Below are positions 55,995-64,000 of a stretch of DNA of 64,000 bases, piece after piece. This DNA comes from Homoserinibacter gongjuensis (GTDB taxonomy: Bacteria > Actinomycetota > Actinomycetes > Actinomycetales > Microbacteriaceae). The position numbers and the translations under genes were made by a program. The DNA lies in contig NZ_BSVA01000001.1 of the NCBI RefSeq assembly GCF_030161875.1, positions 930,001 to 994,000 on the forward strand, written 5' to 3'. A model generated the notes under the pieces. That model searched no databases and was not told the DNA's origin. It saw only the letters and a list, made by a program, of their open reading frames with translations. Numbering within the stretch: the stretch's first letter is position 1; each line of letters opens with the position of its first letter.

Positions 55995-58900
55995 TCACAC
56001 CTCGAGCCCGATCATCGCGCGGTCGGGGGTGCCGAAGCGGTGGGCCGTGATCGACACCGCCTGCTCGCGCAGGAACGGCAGCAGCTCGATCCGCCCCGCC
56101 GCCGTGACCCGGCCGCCGTACACCGCGACATCGGGCGAGCCGCCGAGGGCCGCCGCGAGCGCCGCCGGGTCACCGCCCACGAGCCGCACCCGCGCGGGCA
56201 GCTCGCGCGCGGCGCGCGCGGCGAAGGCGGCATCCGACTCCACGGTCGCGCTCCAGCCGAGCGCCGACACGACGCGTGCCATGCGCAGCGGCGTCGCCGA
56301 GCTGATCGCCACGGTGGCCCGCGCGAGCGCGGCGGCCGCGAGCACGCGCACGAGCTCGGCGAGCTGCCCGTCTTCGGCGAGGCGCACCGTCACCGCGGTC
56401 GGCCGGTAGCGGAAGACGTTGCGCTCGACGCCGAGCTGCGACTCGTCGCGCGAGGTGCCGAACTCGGCGGCCCATGCCGCAGCGTCCGAGTAGGCGCCCC
56501 GCCGCACCGCATCGAACCCGCCGTAGTCGAGCGCGGGCTGGAACGCCTCGATGAGCGCTTGCACGCGGGGTTCGAGCCCGTCGAGCCGCAGGTCGCCCTC
56601 GGGCGCGGCCGGCACGGGGTGCCAGTCACCGAGCACGAGCAGCGTGTTGGGGCCGCCCGCCTTGGCGCCCGGACCGACCGAGGAACGCTTCCACCCGCCG
56701 AAGGGCTGCCGCCGCACGATCGCGCCCGTGATGGGGCGGTTCACATACAGGTTGCCCGCCTGCACGTTGTCGAGCCAGTGCGCGACCTCGTCGGCGTCGA
56801 GCGACTGGATGCCCGCCGTCAGCCCATAAGCCACCGCGTTCTGCAGCTCGAGCGCCTCGTCGAGCGTCGCCGCGCGCATGAGACCGAGCACCGGACCGAA
56901 GTACTCGGTGCGATGGAACGCGGAGCCCGCCGCCACCCCGTCGCGCACCCCCGGCGACCAGAGGCGGTCGGTGCCGTCGAGCTGCCGCGGCTTGACGAGC
57001 CACGACTCCCCTCCTCGAGCTGGGTGAGAGCGCGAGCGAGCTTGCCGGATGCGGGTTCGATGAGCGGGCCCACCACCGACGACGGATCCTGCGGGTACCC
57101 GACCGCGAGACTCGACACGGCATCCGCGAGCTGTCGACGGAAGCGCTCCGACTCCCCCGCCGACCCGACGAGGATCGCGAGGGATGCGGCCGAGCACTTC
57201 TGCCCGGCGTTGCCGAATGCGCTGGCGACGATGTCGCGCACGGCGAGGTCGTAGTCGGCGGCCGGGGTCACCACGATGGCGTTCTTGCCGCTCGTCTCGG
57301 CCAGCAGCGGCAGCTCGGGGCGCCACGACCGGAACAACGCCGCGGTCTCGTACGCGCCCGTCAGCACGACCCGCCCCACCTGAGGCGCGGTGATGAGCCG
57401 CCTGCCGAGCTCGTCTTCGGCGACGTCCACGAGGTGCAGCAACTCCCGCGGCACGCCCGCCTCCCACAGGGCCTCCGCGAGCACGGCACCACACCGGCGG
57501 GCCTGCGGCGCGGGCTTGAGCACGACGGCGCTTCCCGCGGCGAGGGATGCGAGCACCCCGCCGGCCGGGATCGACACCGGGAAGTTCCACGGCGGTGTCA
57601 CCACCACGAGCCCGGCCGGGGCGAAGGCGGCATCCCGGATGGCGCTCAGCTCACGCGCGCGCTCGGCGTAGAAGAGGGCGAAGTCGACAGCCTCGCTCAC
57701 CTCGACGTCCGCTTCGGCGATCGTCTTGCCGGTCTCGGATGCCATGACCTCGATGAAGCGTCCGCGGAACACCGCGAGCACCTCGGCGGCACGCTCGAGC
57801 AGCTCCGCGCGCGAATGACCCGGCACCTGGCCCCAGTGCCGACCCGCCTCGGCCGCAGAGGCCAGCAGCGCGTCCAACCGCGCCGGGTCGTCGATGCGCG
57901 CCGCCGCGATCGTGTCGACGCCGAGCGTGCTCTCCGCGGAGCGCTCGAGGATGCCGACGCCCCACAGCCGGTTCGCCACGAGCGCGGGGTCGGTGTCGGG
58001 TTCGTTGCGGAATCGCTCGGGCGCGCGCGGCAGGGGCGGGCTCAGGCGGTTCTGGGTGCGGTTGGCCGGCGGCACGTCGTCGTCGAGCTCGGCGAGCGCG
58101 CGCGCGAAGCGGTCGGCCTCGCGTCGGAAGACCTTCTCGTCGTCGAGCTCGAAGATGCCCGACATGAAGTTCTCGCTGCCGGCGTTCTCCTCCAGTCGCC
58201 GCACGAGGTAGCCGACGGCGGTGTCGAACTCATCCGGCTGTACGACGGGCGTGTAGAGGATGAGGCGCCGGATGTCGGACCGCACGGCGCGCGCCTGCGC
58301 ACCCGCCATGCCGAGGAGCATCTCCACGTCGACCTGATGCTCGACACCCCGACGCTGCGCGAGCAGCCACGCCCACGCGAGATCGAACAGGTTGTGGCCG
58401 GCGACGCCGATGCGCACCGCCTCCGTCGCCTCGGGGGTGAGCGCGGCCAGCAGCATCCGCTTGTAGTTGGTGTCGGTGGCCTGCTTGCTCGACCAGGTGG
58501 CGAGCGGCCATCCGTGGAGTGTCGCCTCGACGCGCTCGAGGGCGAGGTTGGCGCCCTTCACGATGCGCACCTTGATGCCGGCCCCGCCCGCCGCCACGCG
58601 TCGCTGCGCCCACTCGGTGAGGTGGGCGAGGGCCGCGACCGAGTCGGGCAGGTAGGCCTGCAGCACGATGCCCGCCTCGAGGTTCCTCAGCTCGGGCTCC
58701 TCGAGTAGGCGCGTGAACACCGCGATCGTCAGGCCGAGATCGCGGTACTCCTCCATGTCGAGGTTGATGAACTTGGCTCTCCGGGTGCGCGCAGCGTCGA
58801 GGTAGAGAGGACGCAGCAGCGAGGCCGTGCGCTCGACGGTCTCGTCGAACCCCCACAGCGAGAGCTGGGCGGCGATCGACGACACCTTGACCGACACGTA

Positions 58901-59420
58901 GTCGACATCGTCGCGGGCCAGCAGCTCGCGCGTGCCCTGCAGGCGGCGCGCCGCCTCGCGGTCGCCGAGCACGGCCTCGCCGAGCAGGTTGAGGTTCAGG
59001 CGGGCTCCGGATGCGCGCAGCCGCCCGAGGGTCTTGTCGAGTTTGCGGGGGTCGCGTCGACCACGAGGTGGTCGACCATGCGCCGCAGCACGCGCCGAGC
59101 GATCGGGATGACGAGCCACGGGAACAGTACTGAGAAGCCGCCCCCGAGCGTGATGAGCGCACGGAGCGGCCACGGCAGGAACCGCGGCACCCGGCGGGAG
59201 AGGCGCTCGAAGTTCTTCGCGGCGACGCGCGGGTCCTCGGGGCGCACGACCCGATCCACGAACCCGAGCGTGAAGTCGAGCCCTACCGGGTCCTTCAGCA
59301 CCCCCGCGAGCAGCTTCGCGCCGGGGTCAGAAGGAGGTCATCCGCCGCCGCGAGCCAGCGTCGCACGAGGGCGACCGTCTCGTCGAGGGTCGGCAGATCG
59401 GGGGAACCGCCATGGTTCAT
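55995..59420 (-). CDS. putA: Bifunctional proline dehydrogenase / P5C dehydrogenase (three frameshifts)
   Basis: From the ATG at 59420 (MNHGGSPDLPTLDETVALV) the protein has about 1,141 residues. The proline dehydrogenase barrel (about 100-430) includes DVDYVSVKVSSIAAQLSLWG and the FAD-site end. The aldehyde dehydrogenase (about 500-970) has Glu in LLAETSGKNAIVV and the catalytic Cys in AFGNAGQKCSAAS. A C-terminal domain of about 180 residues follows, as in longer PutA forms. No N-terminal ribbon-helix-helix is present. Frame breaks at 59323-59326, 59047-59051 and 57008-57011 each need one base. It oxidises proline to glutamate and can also use the semialdehyde from RocD. Confidence 0.93.
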
Positions 59421-59459
59421 CAGGGTAGACGACACGCCTGGGCGCCTCCCGTTGCGCCG

Positions 59460-59509
59460 CGGTTTCGGCGATCCGCGGCCCGCGTGAGCGGCGCGGCTCG
59501 CCGAAACCG
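59460..59509. repeat. Long-armed palindrome between the FMN reductase and putA
   Basis: CGGTTTCGGCGA (59460-59471) is the exact complement of TCGCCGAAACCG (59498-59509), with a 26-base centre. It lies 17 bases after the reductase stop on the minus strand, so it may end that transcript. The arms resemble the GGTTTCGAGACG family but are distinct. Confidence 0.7.
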
Positions 59510-59525
59510 TGGCAGAGCTGTCGGC

Positions 59526-60122
59526 TCAGGCCGCGGCGGACGCCTCGAGCTTGGCGGCGCGCACGCCCTGCATCGCGGTCGCCCAGCTCTCGAGCTGGTC
59601 GACGAGCGCCTGGAGGCTCGCGAAGTGCTGCTCGCCCGGCGTGAAGACGCTGAAGTTCTCGAAGTCGTGGAAGAACGAGAACGCGAGCTGGGTGCGGACG
59701 TCGGCGATCTGCAGCTCGCCGAGGGTGCTGCGCAGCTTGTCGGCGGCGCGCACGCCGCTGGAGAGCGCGCCGTAGCTGACGATCGCGGCGGCCTTGTCGT
59801 TCCATTCGCGGTAGATGAACGAGATCGCGTTGAGCAGCGACGGCGAGGGCGCGTGGTTGTACTCGGAGGTCACGAAGACGAAGCCGTCGAAGCCGTCGAC
59901 CTTCTCGGCCCAGGCGCGGGTGTGGTCGTGGGTGTAGCGGCCCGCGGATGCCGGTACGGCCTCGTCGAGCAGCGGCAGGTTCACTTCGGCGAGGTCGATC
60001 ACCTCGTATTCGGCCTCGCCGAGGCGCGAGGCGTGCTCCTGCACCCACGCCGCGACCTGGTCGCCGACGCGGCCGGGTCGAGTGCTGCCGATGATGATGC
60101 CGATACGGAGCGGGCTGCTCAT
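59526..60122 (-). CDS. NADPH-dependent FMN reductase family protein
   Basis: The 198-residue flavodoxin-like protein has the FMN phosphate loop IIIGSTRPGRVGDQV and the isoalloxazine-contacting TSEYNHAPSPSLLNAIS. It reduces FMN, quinones or azo/nitro compounds with NAD(P)H. It is divergent from a MarR regulator with two palindromic sites between them, so MarR probably represses it. The frame is intact. Confidence 0.92.
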   Translation of the reverse strand: MSSPLRIGIIIGSTRPGRVGDQVAAWVQEHASRLGEAEYEVIDLAEVNLPLLDEAVPASAGRYTHDHTRAWAEKVDGFDGFVFVTSEYNHAPSPSLLNAISFIYREWNDKAAAIVSYGALSSGVRAADKLRSTLGELQIADVRTQLAFSFFHDFENFSVFTPGEQHFASLQALVDQLESWATAMQGVRAAKLEASAAA

Positions 60123-60144
60123 GTGATGTCCTCCCGAAGATTTA

Positions 60145-60184
60145 GTTGACGTGTCACGCTAACACAACCAGTTGACGCGTCAAC
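60145..60184. promoter_or_regulatory. Two MarR-type operator sites between the reductase and MarR genes
   Basis: GTTGACGCGTCAAC (60171-60184) is a perfect palindrome, and GTTGACGTGTCACG (60145-60158) is an imperfect copy 26 bases away. They lie in the divergent promoter region and share the GTTGAC half-site with the operators at 5772-5832. Confidence 0.75.
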
Positions 60185-60210
60185 CTATTCCTGCGGCTAT
60201 CCTGGGGCGC

Positions 60211-60729
60211 ATGTCGACCGTGTCCGAGGTGAGCGAGCAAGACTGGGAGCTCTGGCGCGACTACTTCCGTGGAGGCCGTGAACTCGTCGCCGCGCTCGAC
60301 AAGCGCCTGCAGGGCGACGCGGGCATCTCGCATCCCGAGTACCTGCTCATGCTGAGCCTGTGGGAGGCGGCGGAGCACAGCCTGCGCACGGGCGAACTCG
60401 CCGAGGAGCTCTCGTGGGAGAAGAGCCGGGTTTCCCACCAGGTGGCTCGCATGGAGGCTCGCGGACTCGTGGAGCGTCGGGAGTGCGAGACGGATGCGCG
60501 CGGCGTCTGGGTCGTGCTGACCGCCGACGGCAGCCGCCTGCTGCTGCGCGCCACCCGCGATCACACCGACGCCATCCGCGCATGGTTCTTCGACCTCATG
60601 AGCGACGACGAGAAGCGCGTGCTCGGCGCCGTGGCTCAGCGCATGCGCGAGAACCTCGGAACGGTGTGCGCATCCGTCCCCCTGAGGCGGAGGCGCAGCC
60701 AGGCGACGCCGCCTAAAGTGTGCGCGTGA
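60211..60729 (+). CDS. MarR family transcriptional regulator
   Basis: This 172-residue MarR protein has a winged-helix core (ISHPEYLLMLSLWEAAEHSL; ELSWEKSRVSHQVARMEARG; ECETDARGVWVVLTADG). Start ATG 60211. It is divergent from the FMN reductase, and its stop overlaps the GTG of a sensor kinase (GTGA), placing a one-component regulator at the head of a two-component operon, which is unusual. The sites at 60145-60184 are its likely targets. Confidence 0.9.
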   Translation: MSTVSEVSEQDWELWRDYFRGGRELVAALDKRLQGDAGISHPEYLLMLSLWEAAEHSLRTGELAEELSWEKSRVSHQVARMEARGLVERRECETDARGVWVVLTADGSRLLLRATRDHTDAIRAWFFDLMSDDEKRVLGAVAQRMRENLGTVCASVPLRRRRSQATPPKVCA

Positions 60730-61997
60730 CCACCGCGGCATCCAATCAGCCGACACCCGTATGGGTGCGGCCGGCGCCGACCCGACGTGAGGGCCGCATC
60801 GACCTCGCGATCGCGATCGGGCTCTACGTGGCGGCCGTGCTGAGCCAGCAGCTCTACCGGGTGGCAGGCATCTTCTCCGAGCCCGCGGATGCCGTGCCCA
60901 CCTTTGCGCTGCTGGCTCTCGCCATCCTGCCGCTCGCGGTGCGCCGCACGCATCCGGTGATCGCGGCGATCGCGGTCTCCGTCGGCTTCATCGCGTGCGG
61001 CAGCCTGCAGGTGCCCGAACTGCTGATCCTCAACATCTCGCTCTTCACGGCGCTTTACTCGGTGGGCGCGTGGGTGTCGCGCCGCGGCCTCGCGATCGGT
61101 GTACGCGCCGCGATCGTGCTCACCATGGCGGTCTGGTTGCTCGTGTCGATCTTCCAGGCCGCGACCGACCCCGACTCGTTCGACGACTTCTCGCGCGCGG
61201 GTGCGTTCTCGCCGCTGCTGGCCTACATGCTCATCCAGGTGCTCATCAACCTGCTCTACTTCGCGGCGGCGTGGTGGTTCGGCGATCGCGCCTTCACCTC
61301 CGCGCGCCAACGCTGGGAGCTCGAACAACGCACCGCCGAGCTCGAGCAGGAGCGCGAGCGCACCGCCGCCCAAGCCGTCGCGCTCGACCGCGTGCGCATC
61401 GCACGCGAACTGCACGACGCCGTCGCGCATCACGTGAGCGTCATCGGCATCCAGGCGGGCGCGGCACGCACCGTGCTGACGAGCGACGCGGGAGCCGCAT
61501 CCGAGGCACTCCAGACGATCGAGCGGGCGAGCCGCGACGCGATCCACGAGCTGCACGATCTGCTCACCACCCTGCGCGACAGTGACGAGCCCGAGGACTC
61601 GGTGCGCGGGCTCGACCGCGTGCCCGAACTCGTCGCGGCCTCGGTGGACGCGGGTCTGCCCACGAGCTACCGCGTGATCGGCGAGGCCGTGCGGGTGCCC
61701 TCGGTCGCGAGCGTCAACCTGTACCGCATCGCGCAGGAAGCCCTCACGAACGTGCGCAAGCACGGCGGCCCGGATGCGACAGCCGACGTGCGCGTGCGCT
61801 ACGGCGGCGACCACGTCGAACTCGAGGTCGCCAACTCGGGCGGCATCGCGGTGCACCGGATGCCGGGCGGGCTGGGGCAGCTCGGCATGCGCGAGCGCGT
61901 GGCGGCCTCCGGGGGCACGCTCGAGCTCGGTCCGCGCAGCCGCGGAGGCTACCTCGTGCGCGCCCGCATCCCGCTGCCCGAGGAGGTTCCCGCGTGA
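60726..61997 (+). CDS. Sensor histidine kinase, DesK/LiaS type
   Basis: About 423 residues from the GTG at 60726: five or six membrane helices (residues 25-190), a coiled coil rich in Glu/Arg (about 200-225), a HisKA_3 domain with phospho-acceptor His in RIARELHDAVAHHVSVIGIQ and an HATPase with IAQEALTNVRKHGG. It is coupled both to MarR upstream and to the response regulator downstream by GTGA overlaps. It probably senses membrane or envelope stress and drives the ABC exporter that follows; that is inference from gene order. Confidence 0.93.
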   Translation: MTTAASNQPTPVWVRPAPTRREGRIDLAIAIGLYVAAVLSQQLYRVAGIFSEPADAVPTFALLALAILPLAVRRTHPVIAAIAVSVGFIACGSLQVPELLILNISLFTALYSVGAWVSRRGLAIGVRAAIVLTMAVWLLVSIFQAATDPDSFDDFSRAGAFSPLLAYMLIQVLINLLYFAAAWWFGDRAFTSARQRWELEQRTAELEQERERTAAQAVALDRVRIARELHDAVAHHVSVIGIQAGAARTVLTSDAGAASEALQTIERASRDAIHELHDLLTTLRDSDEPEDSVRGLDRVPELVAASVDAGLPTSYRVIGEAVRVPSVASVNLYRIAQEALTNVRKHGGPDATADVRVRYGGDHVELEVANSGGIAVHRMPGGLGQLGMRERVAASGGTLELGPRSRGGYLVRARIPLPEEVPA

Positions 61998-62644
61998 CGC
62001 GGGTGCTGCTCGTCGACGACCAGCCGCTCGTGCGCACCGGCCTGCGCGTGATGATCGACGCCCAGCCCGACCTCGAGGTCGTCGGCGAGGCCGGCGACGG
62101 GGCCGAGGGCGTCGAGCTCGCCGGGACGCTGTCGCCCGACGTGGTGTGCATGGACGTGCAGATGCCGGGACTCGACGGGCTCGAGGCGACGCGGCGCATC
62201 GCGTCGGCATCCGAGGGTCCGGCCGTGCTCGTGCTCACCACGTTCGATCGCGACGACTACCTGTTCCAGGCGCTCGAGGCGGGCGCATCCGGGTTCCTGC
62301 TGAAGACCGCGAGTCCCGAGCAGCTCGTCGACGCCGTGCGCGTGCTCGCCGCGGGCGAGGCGCTGTTGTCGCCCGCCGTCACGCGCCGGGTGATCGAGCG
62401 GTTCGGCGCCCCGAGTCCCGAGGCCCCGGCCCCGGATGAGGCGCTCACCCAGCTCACCGACCGCGAGGCGGAGGTGTTCCGGCTGCTCGCCGACGGCCTC
62501 TCCAACGTCGAGATCGCCCGCCGCCTCTACGTGGGCGAGGCGACGGTCAAGACGCACGTCTCCAACATCCTGCTCAAGCTCGGCGTGCGCGACCGCGTGC
62601 AGGCCGTCGTGCGCGCCTACCGCTCCGGCTTCGTGCGCGCCTGA
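61994..62644 (+). CDS. NarL/FixJ-family response regulator
   Basis: The 216-residue protein has a receiver (VLLVDDQPLVRTGL; Asp in VVCMDVQMPGLDG; LLKTASPEQLV) and a LuxR HTH (LSNVEIARRLYVGEATVKTH). The GTG start overlaps the kinase stop. Its targets probably include the ABC transporter genes beginning at 62807. Confidence 0.95.
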   Translation: MTRVLLVDDQPLVRTGLRVMIDAQPDLEVVGEAGDGAEGVELAGTLSPDVVCMDVQMPGLDGLEATRRIASASEGPAVLVLTTFDRDDYLFQALEAGASGFLLKTASPEQLVDAVRVLAAGEALLSPAVTRRVIERFGAPSPEAPAPDEALTQLTDREAEVFRLLADGLSNVEIARRLYVGEATVKTHVSNILLKLGVRDRVQAVVRAYRSGFVRA

Positions 62645-62658
62645 CCCCTGCGTGGTCT

Positions 62659-62725
62659 CCGCGAAAGTACGCACTTTTGCGGAGATCCGGGCCGATTCCG
62701 CCCCAAAGTGCGTACTCTCACGGAC
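62659..62725. repeat. Palindromic intergenic element, AGTACGCACTT type, copy 2
   Basis: It has the same ends as copy 1: CCGCGAAAGTACGCACTTTT to CCCAAAGTGCGTACTCTCA and CGGA. AGTACGCACTTT (62666-62677) exactly complements AAAGTGCGTACT (62705-62716). The centre differs from copy 1 in sequence, so only the arms are conserved. Confidence 0.85.
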
Positions 62726-62806
62726 TCCGTCGGGGGCTTCCGCCGTACGGGGGAGGCGGATGCCGGAGGGCGGTCGTAGCGTGGGGCGCGGAACGAAGGA
62801 GGCCCT

Positions 62807-63691
62807 GTGCTCGAGATCCGAGGCGTCAACAAGACCTACGGCACCCGCCGGGTGCTCGACGATGTGAGCTTCGACGTCGCACCCGGCCGGATGACAGGCT
62901 TCGTCGGCGCGAACGGCGCGGGCAAGACCACGACGATGCGCATCATCCTGGGGGTGCTCGAGGCCGACTCCGGCACGGTCACCCTCGACGGCGCGCCGCT
63001 CGGCCCCACGGGTCGCCGCCGCTTCGGCTACATGCCCGAGGAACGCGGTCTCTACCCCAAGATGAAGCTCGGCGAACAGCTCATCTACCTCGCCCGCCTG
63101 CACGGTCTCACCCCGGCAGACGCCAAGGCCAACACCGACGAGCTGCTCGCGCGCCTCTCACTCAGCGAGCGCGCGGGCGACGCCATCGAGAAGCTCTCGC
63201 TCGGCAACCAGCAGCGCGCCCAGATCGCGGCGGCGCTCGTGCACGACCCCGAGGTGCTCATCCTCGACGAGCCCTTCAGCGGGCTCGACCCGATGGCGGT
63301 CGACGTCGTCGTCGAGGTGCTCGCCGACCGCGCCCGTCGCGGCGTTCCCGTGCTGTTCTCGAGCCACCAGCTCGACATCGTCGAGCGGCTCTGCGACGAC
63401 CTCGTCATCATCGCGGGCGGCGCGATCCGGGCGGCGGGCCCGCGCGACGCCCTGCGCGCCGAGCACGCCACCCTGCGCTACCAGCTGCAGACCGACGGCG
63501 ACGCCGGCTGGGTGCGCGAGACGCCCGGCGTCACCGTGCTCGAAGCCGACGGCGGCTACGCCCTCTTCGACGCGGATGATCCGGATGCTGCCCAGCGCGT
63601 GCTCGCGGCCGCGGTCGCGCGCGGTGGGGTGTCCGACTTCGCGCGACAGCATCCGTCTCTCGCCCAGATCTTCAAGGAGGTCGTCCGATGA
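62807..63691 (+). CDS. ABC transporter ATP-binding protein, DUF4162-type exporter
   Basis: The GTG start has GGAGG six bases upstream. The 294-residue protein has Walker A VGANGAGKTTTMR, signature KLSLGNQQRAQ, Walker B VLILDEPFSGLDPMAVD and switch His in LFSSHQLDIVERL, then a C-terminal DUF4162-like domain. It pairs with the permease that overlaps its stop (ATGA at 63688). This NatA-like class exports sodium, drugs or peptides. It lies behind the MarR-kinase-regulator operon. Confidence 0.93.
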   Translation: MLEIRGVNKTYGTRRVLDDVSFDVAPGRMTGFVGANGAGKTTTMRIILGVLEADSGTVTLDGAPLGPTGRRRFGYMPEERGLYPKMKLGEQLIYLARLHGLTPADAKANTDELLARLSLSERAGDAIEKLSLGNQQRAQIAAALVHDPEVLILDEPFSGLDPMAVDVVVEVLADRARRGVPVLFSSHQLDIVERLCDDLVIIAGGAIRAAGPRDALRAEHATLRYQLQTDGDAGWVRETPGVTVLEADGGYALFDADDPDAAQRVLAAAVARGGVSDFARQHPSLAQIFKEVVR

Positions 63692-64000
63692 CCACCACCC
63701 CCGCACCACCGCTCGCCCGTACTCGACCCCGCGCAGCGTCTGGCTCGTCGCGATGCGCGAGGTCATCGTGCGCCTGCGCTCGGTCGCCTTCCTGGTGTCG
63801 ACCGGCCTGCTGCTCGTGCTGATCCTCGGCTCGGTCGTCGTCAGCGCCGTCGTCTCGGCGACCGCGAGCGACCCGAAGGTCGCCGTCGTGTCGGGCGTGA
63901 CCCTGCCCGCGGATGCCAGCGTCGACCCGCAGGACGTCGCCGACCGTGACGCCGCCGAGCAGCTGCTGCGCGACGGCGAGGTGGAGGCCGCGATCGTGCC
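63688..64000 (+). CDS. ABC-2 type transporter permease, 5' part (frameshift near start; 3' end outside window)
   Basis: The ATG at 63688 overlaps the ATPase stop. The frame breaks at the C run 63698-63702; one added base gives MTTTPRTTARPYSTPRSVWL, then VAMREVIVRLRSVAFLVSTG and a first helix LLLVLILGSVVVSAVV, followed by the start of a large extracellular loop. This matches NatB-like ABC-2 permeases. The remainder is beyond the window. Confidence 0.85.

Overview
The window is chromosomal DNA of a high-GC actinobacterium, most likely a member of the Microbacteriaceae. The signs are GC-rich codon use with many GTG starts, heavy use of the hexamer GCATCC/GGATGC inside genes, an actinobacterial cellobiose operon (cebEFG-bglC-cebR) with CebR-type boxes, DtxR-type iron boxes, a LAXTG-type sorting tail and a fused PutA. 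Most genes sit in tight operons with 1- or 4-base overlaps (TGATG, ATGA, GTGA).

Layout. 1-3.5 kb: end of a heparinase II/III gene, a DeoR/LacI hybrid regulator and a hexapeptide acetyltransferase fused to a helical domain. 3.5-7.7 kb: a MarR-controlled DHA2 drug exporter, and an Lrp regulator divergent from a D-amino-acid dehydrogenase. 7.7-17.8 kb: accessory island with a toxin-antitoxin pair whose toxin has a nonsense codon, an IS3-type element, a truncated LAXTG surface-protein gene, an orphan Rhs tip and a ~2,295-codon secreted Rhs/WapA-like polymorphic toxin, followed by a coupled small membrane protein in the immunity position. 17.9-26.4 kb: tRNA-Ser(GCU), LCP ligase, tRNA-Ser(UGA), HAD phosphatase, serS, lipid kinase, pheA, pgm and a VanY-type peptidase. 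26.4-32.5 kb: the cellobiose operon. 32.5-47.2 kb: small membrane proteins, a heme-type ABC importer split into two iron-box loci (permease/ATPase behind an unusual lipoate ligase; binding protein 6 kb away), esterases, MFS exporters and oxidoreductases. 47.3-55 kb: a two-component system, an oxidoreductase, and arginine-derivative catabolism (ddaH-rocD) with Lrp and GntR regulators. 55-60 kb: an aldo/keto reductase, fused putA and an FMN reductase. 60.2-64 kb: a MarR-kinase-response regulator operon followed by an ABC exporter cut by the window end.

How the genes work together. CebE binds cello-oligosaccharides, CebFG import them, BglC cuts them and CebR represses the operon from boxes just downstream of the promoter. 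DdaH and RocD turn dimethylarginine/ornithine-type compounds toward glutamate semialdehyde, which the PutA dehydrogenase domain can oxidise to glutamate. Lrp/DadA handle D-amino acids. The Rhs protein and its coupled membrane protein form a candidate interbacterial toxin/immunity pair.

Two properties run through the whole window. First, about 26 reading-frame breaks occur, nearly all explained by one base missing from (once, one base added to) a C or G run of three to five. This pattern points to homopolymer sequencing errors rather than gene decay, so affected genes are annotated as single CDS over their full span. Second, intergenic spacers carry several families of long-armed palindromic repeats (arms of 11-16 bases around 16-60 base centres), some of which supply the stop codon or last residues of the preceding gene.
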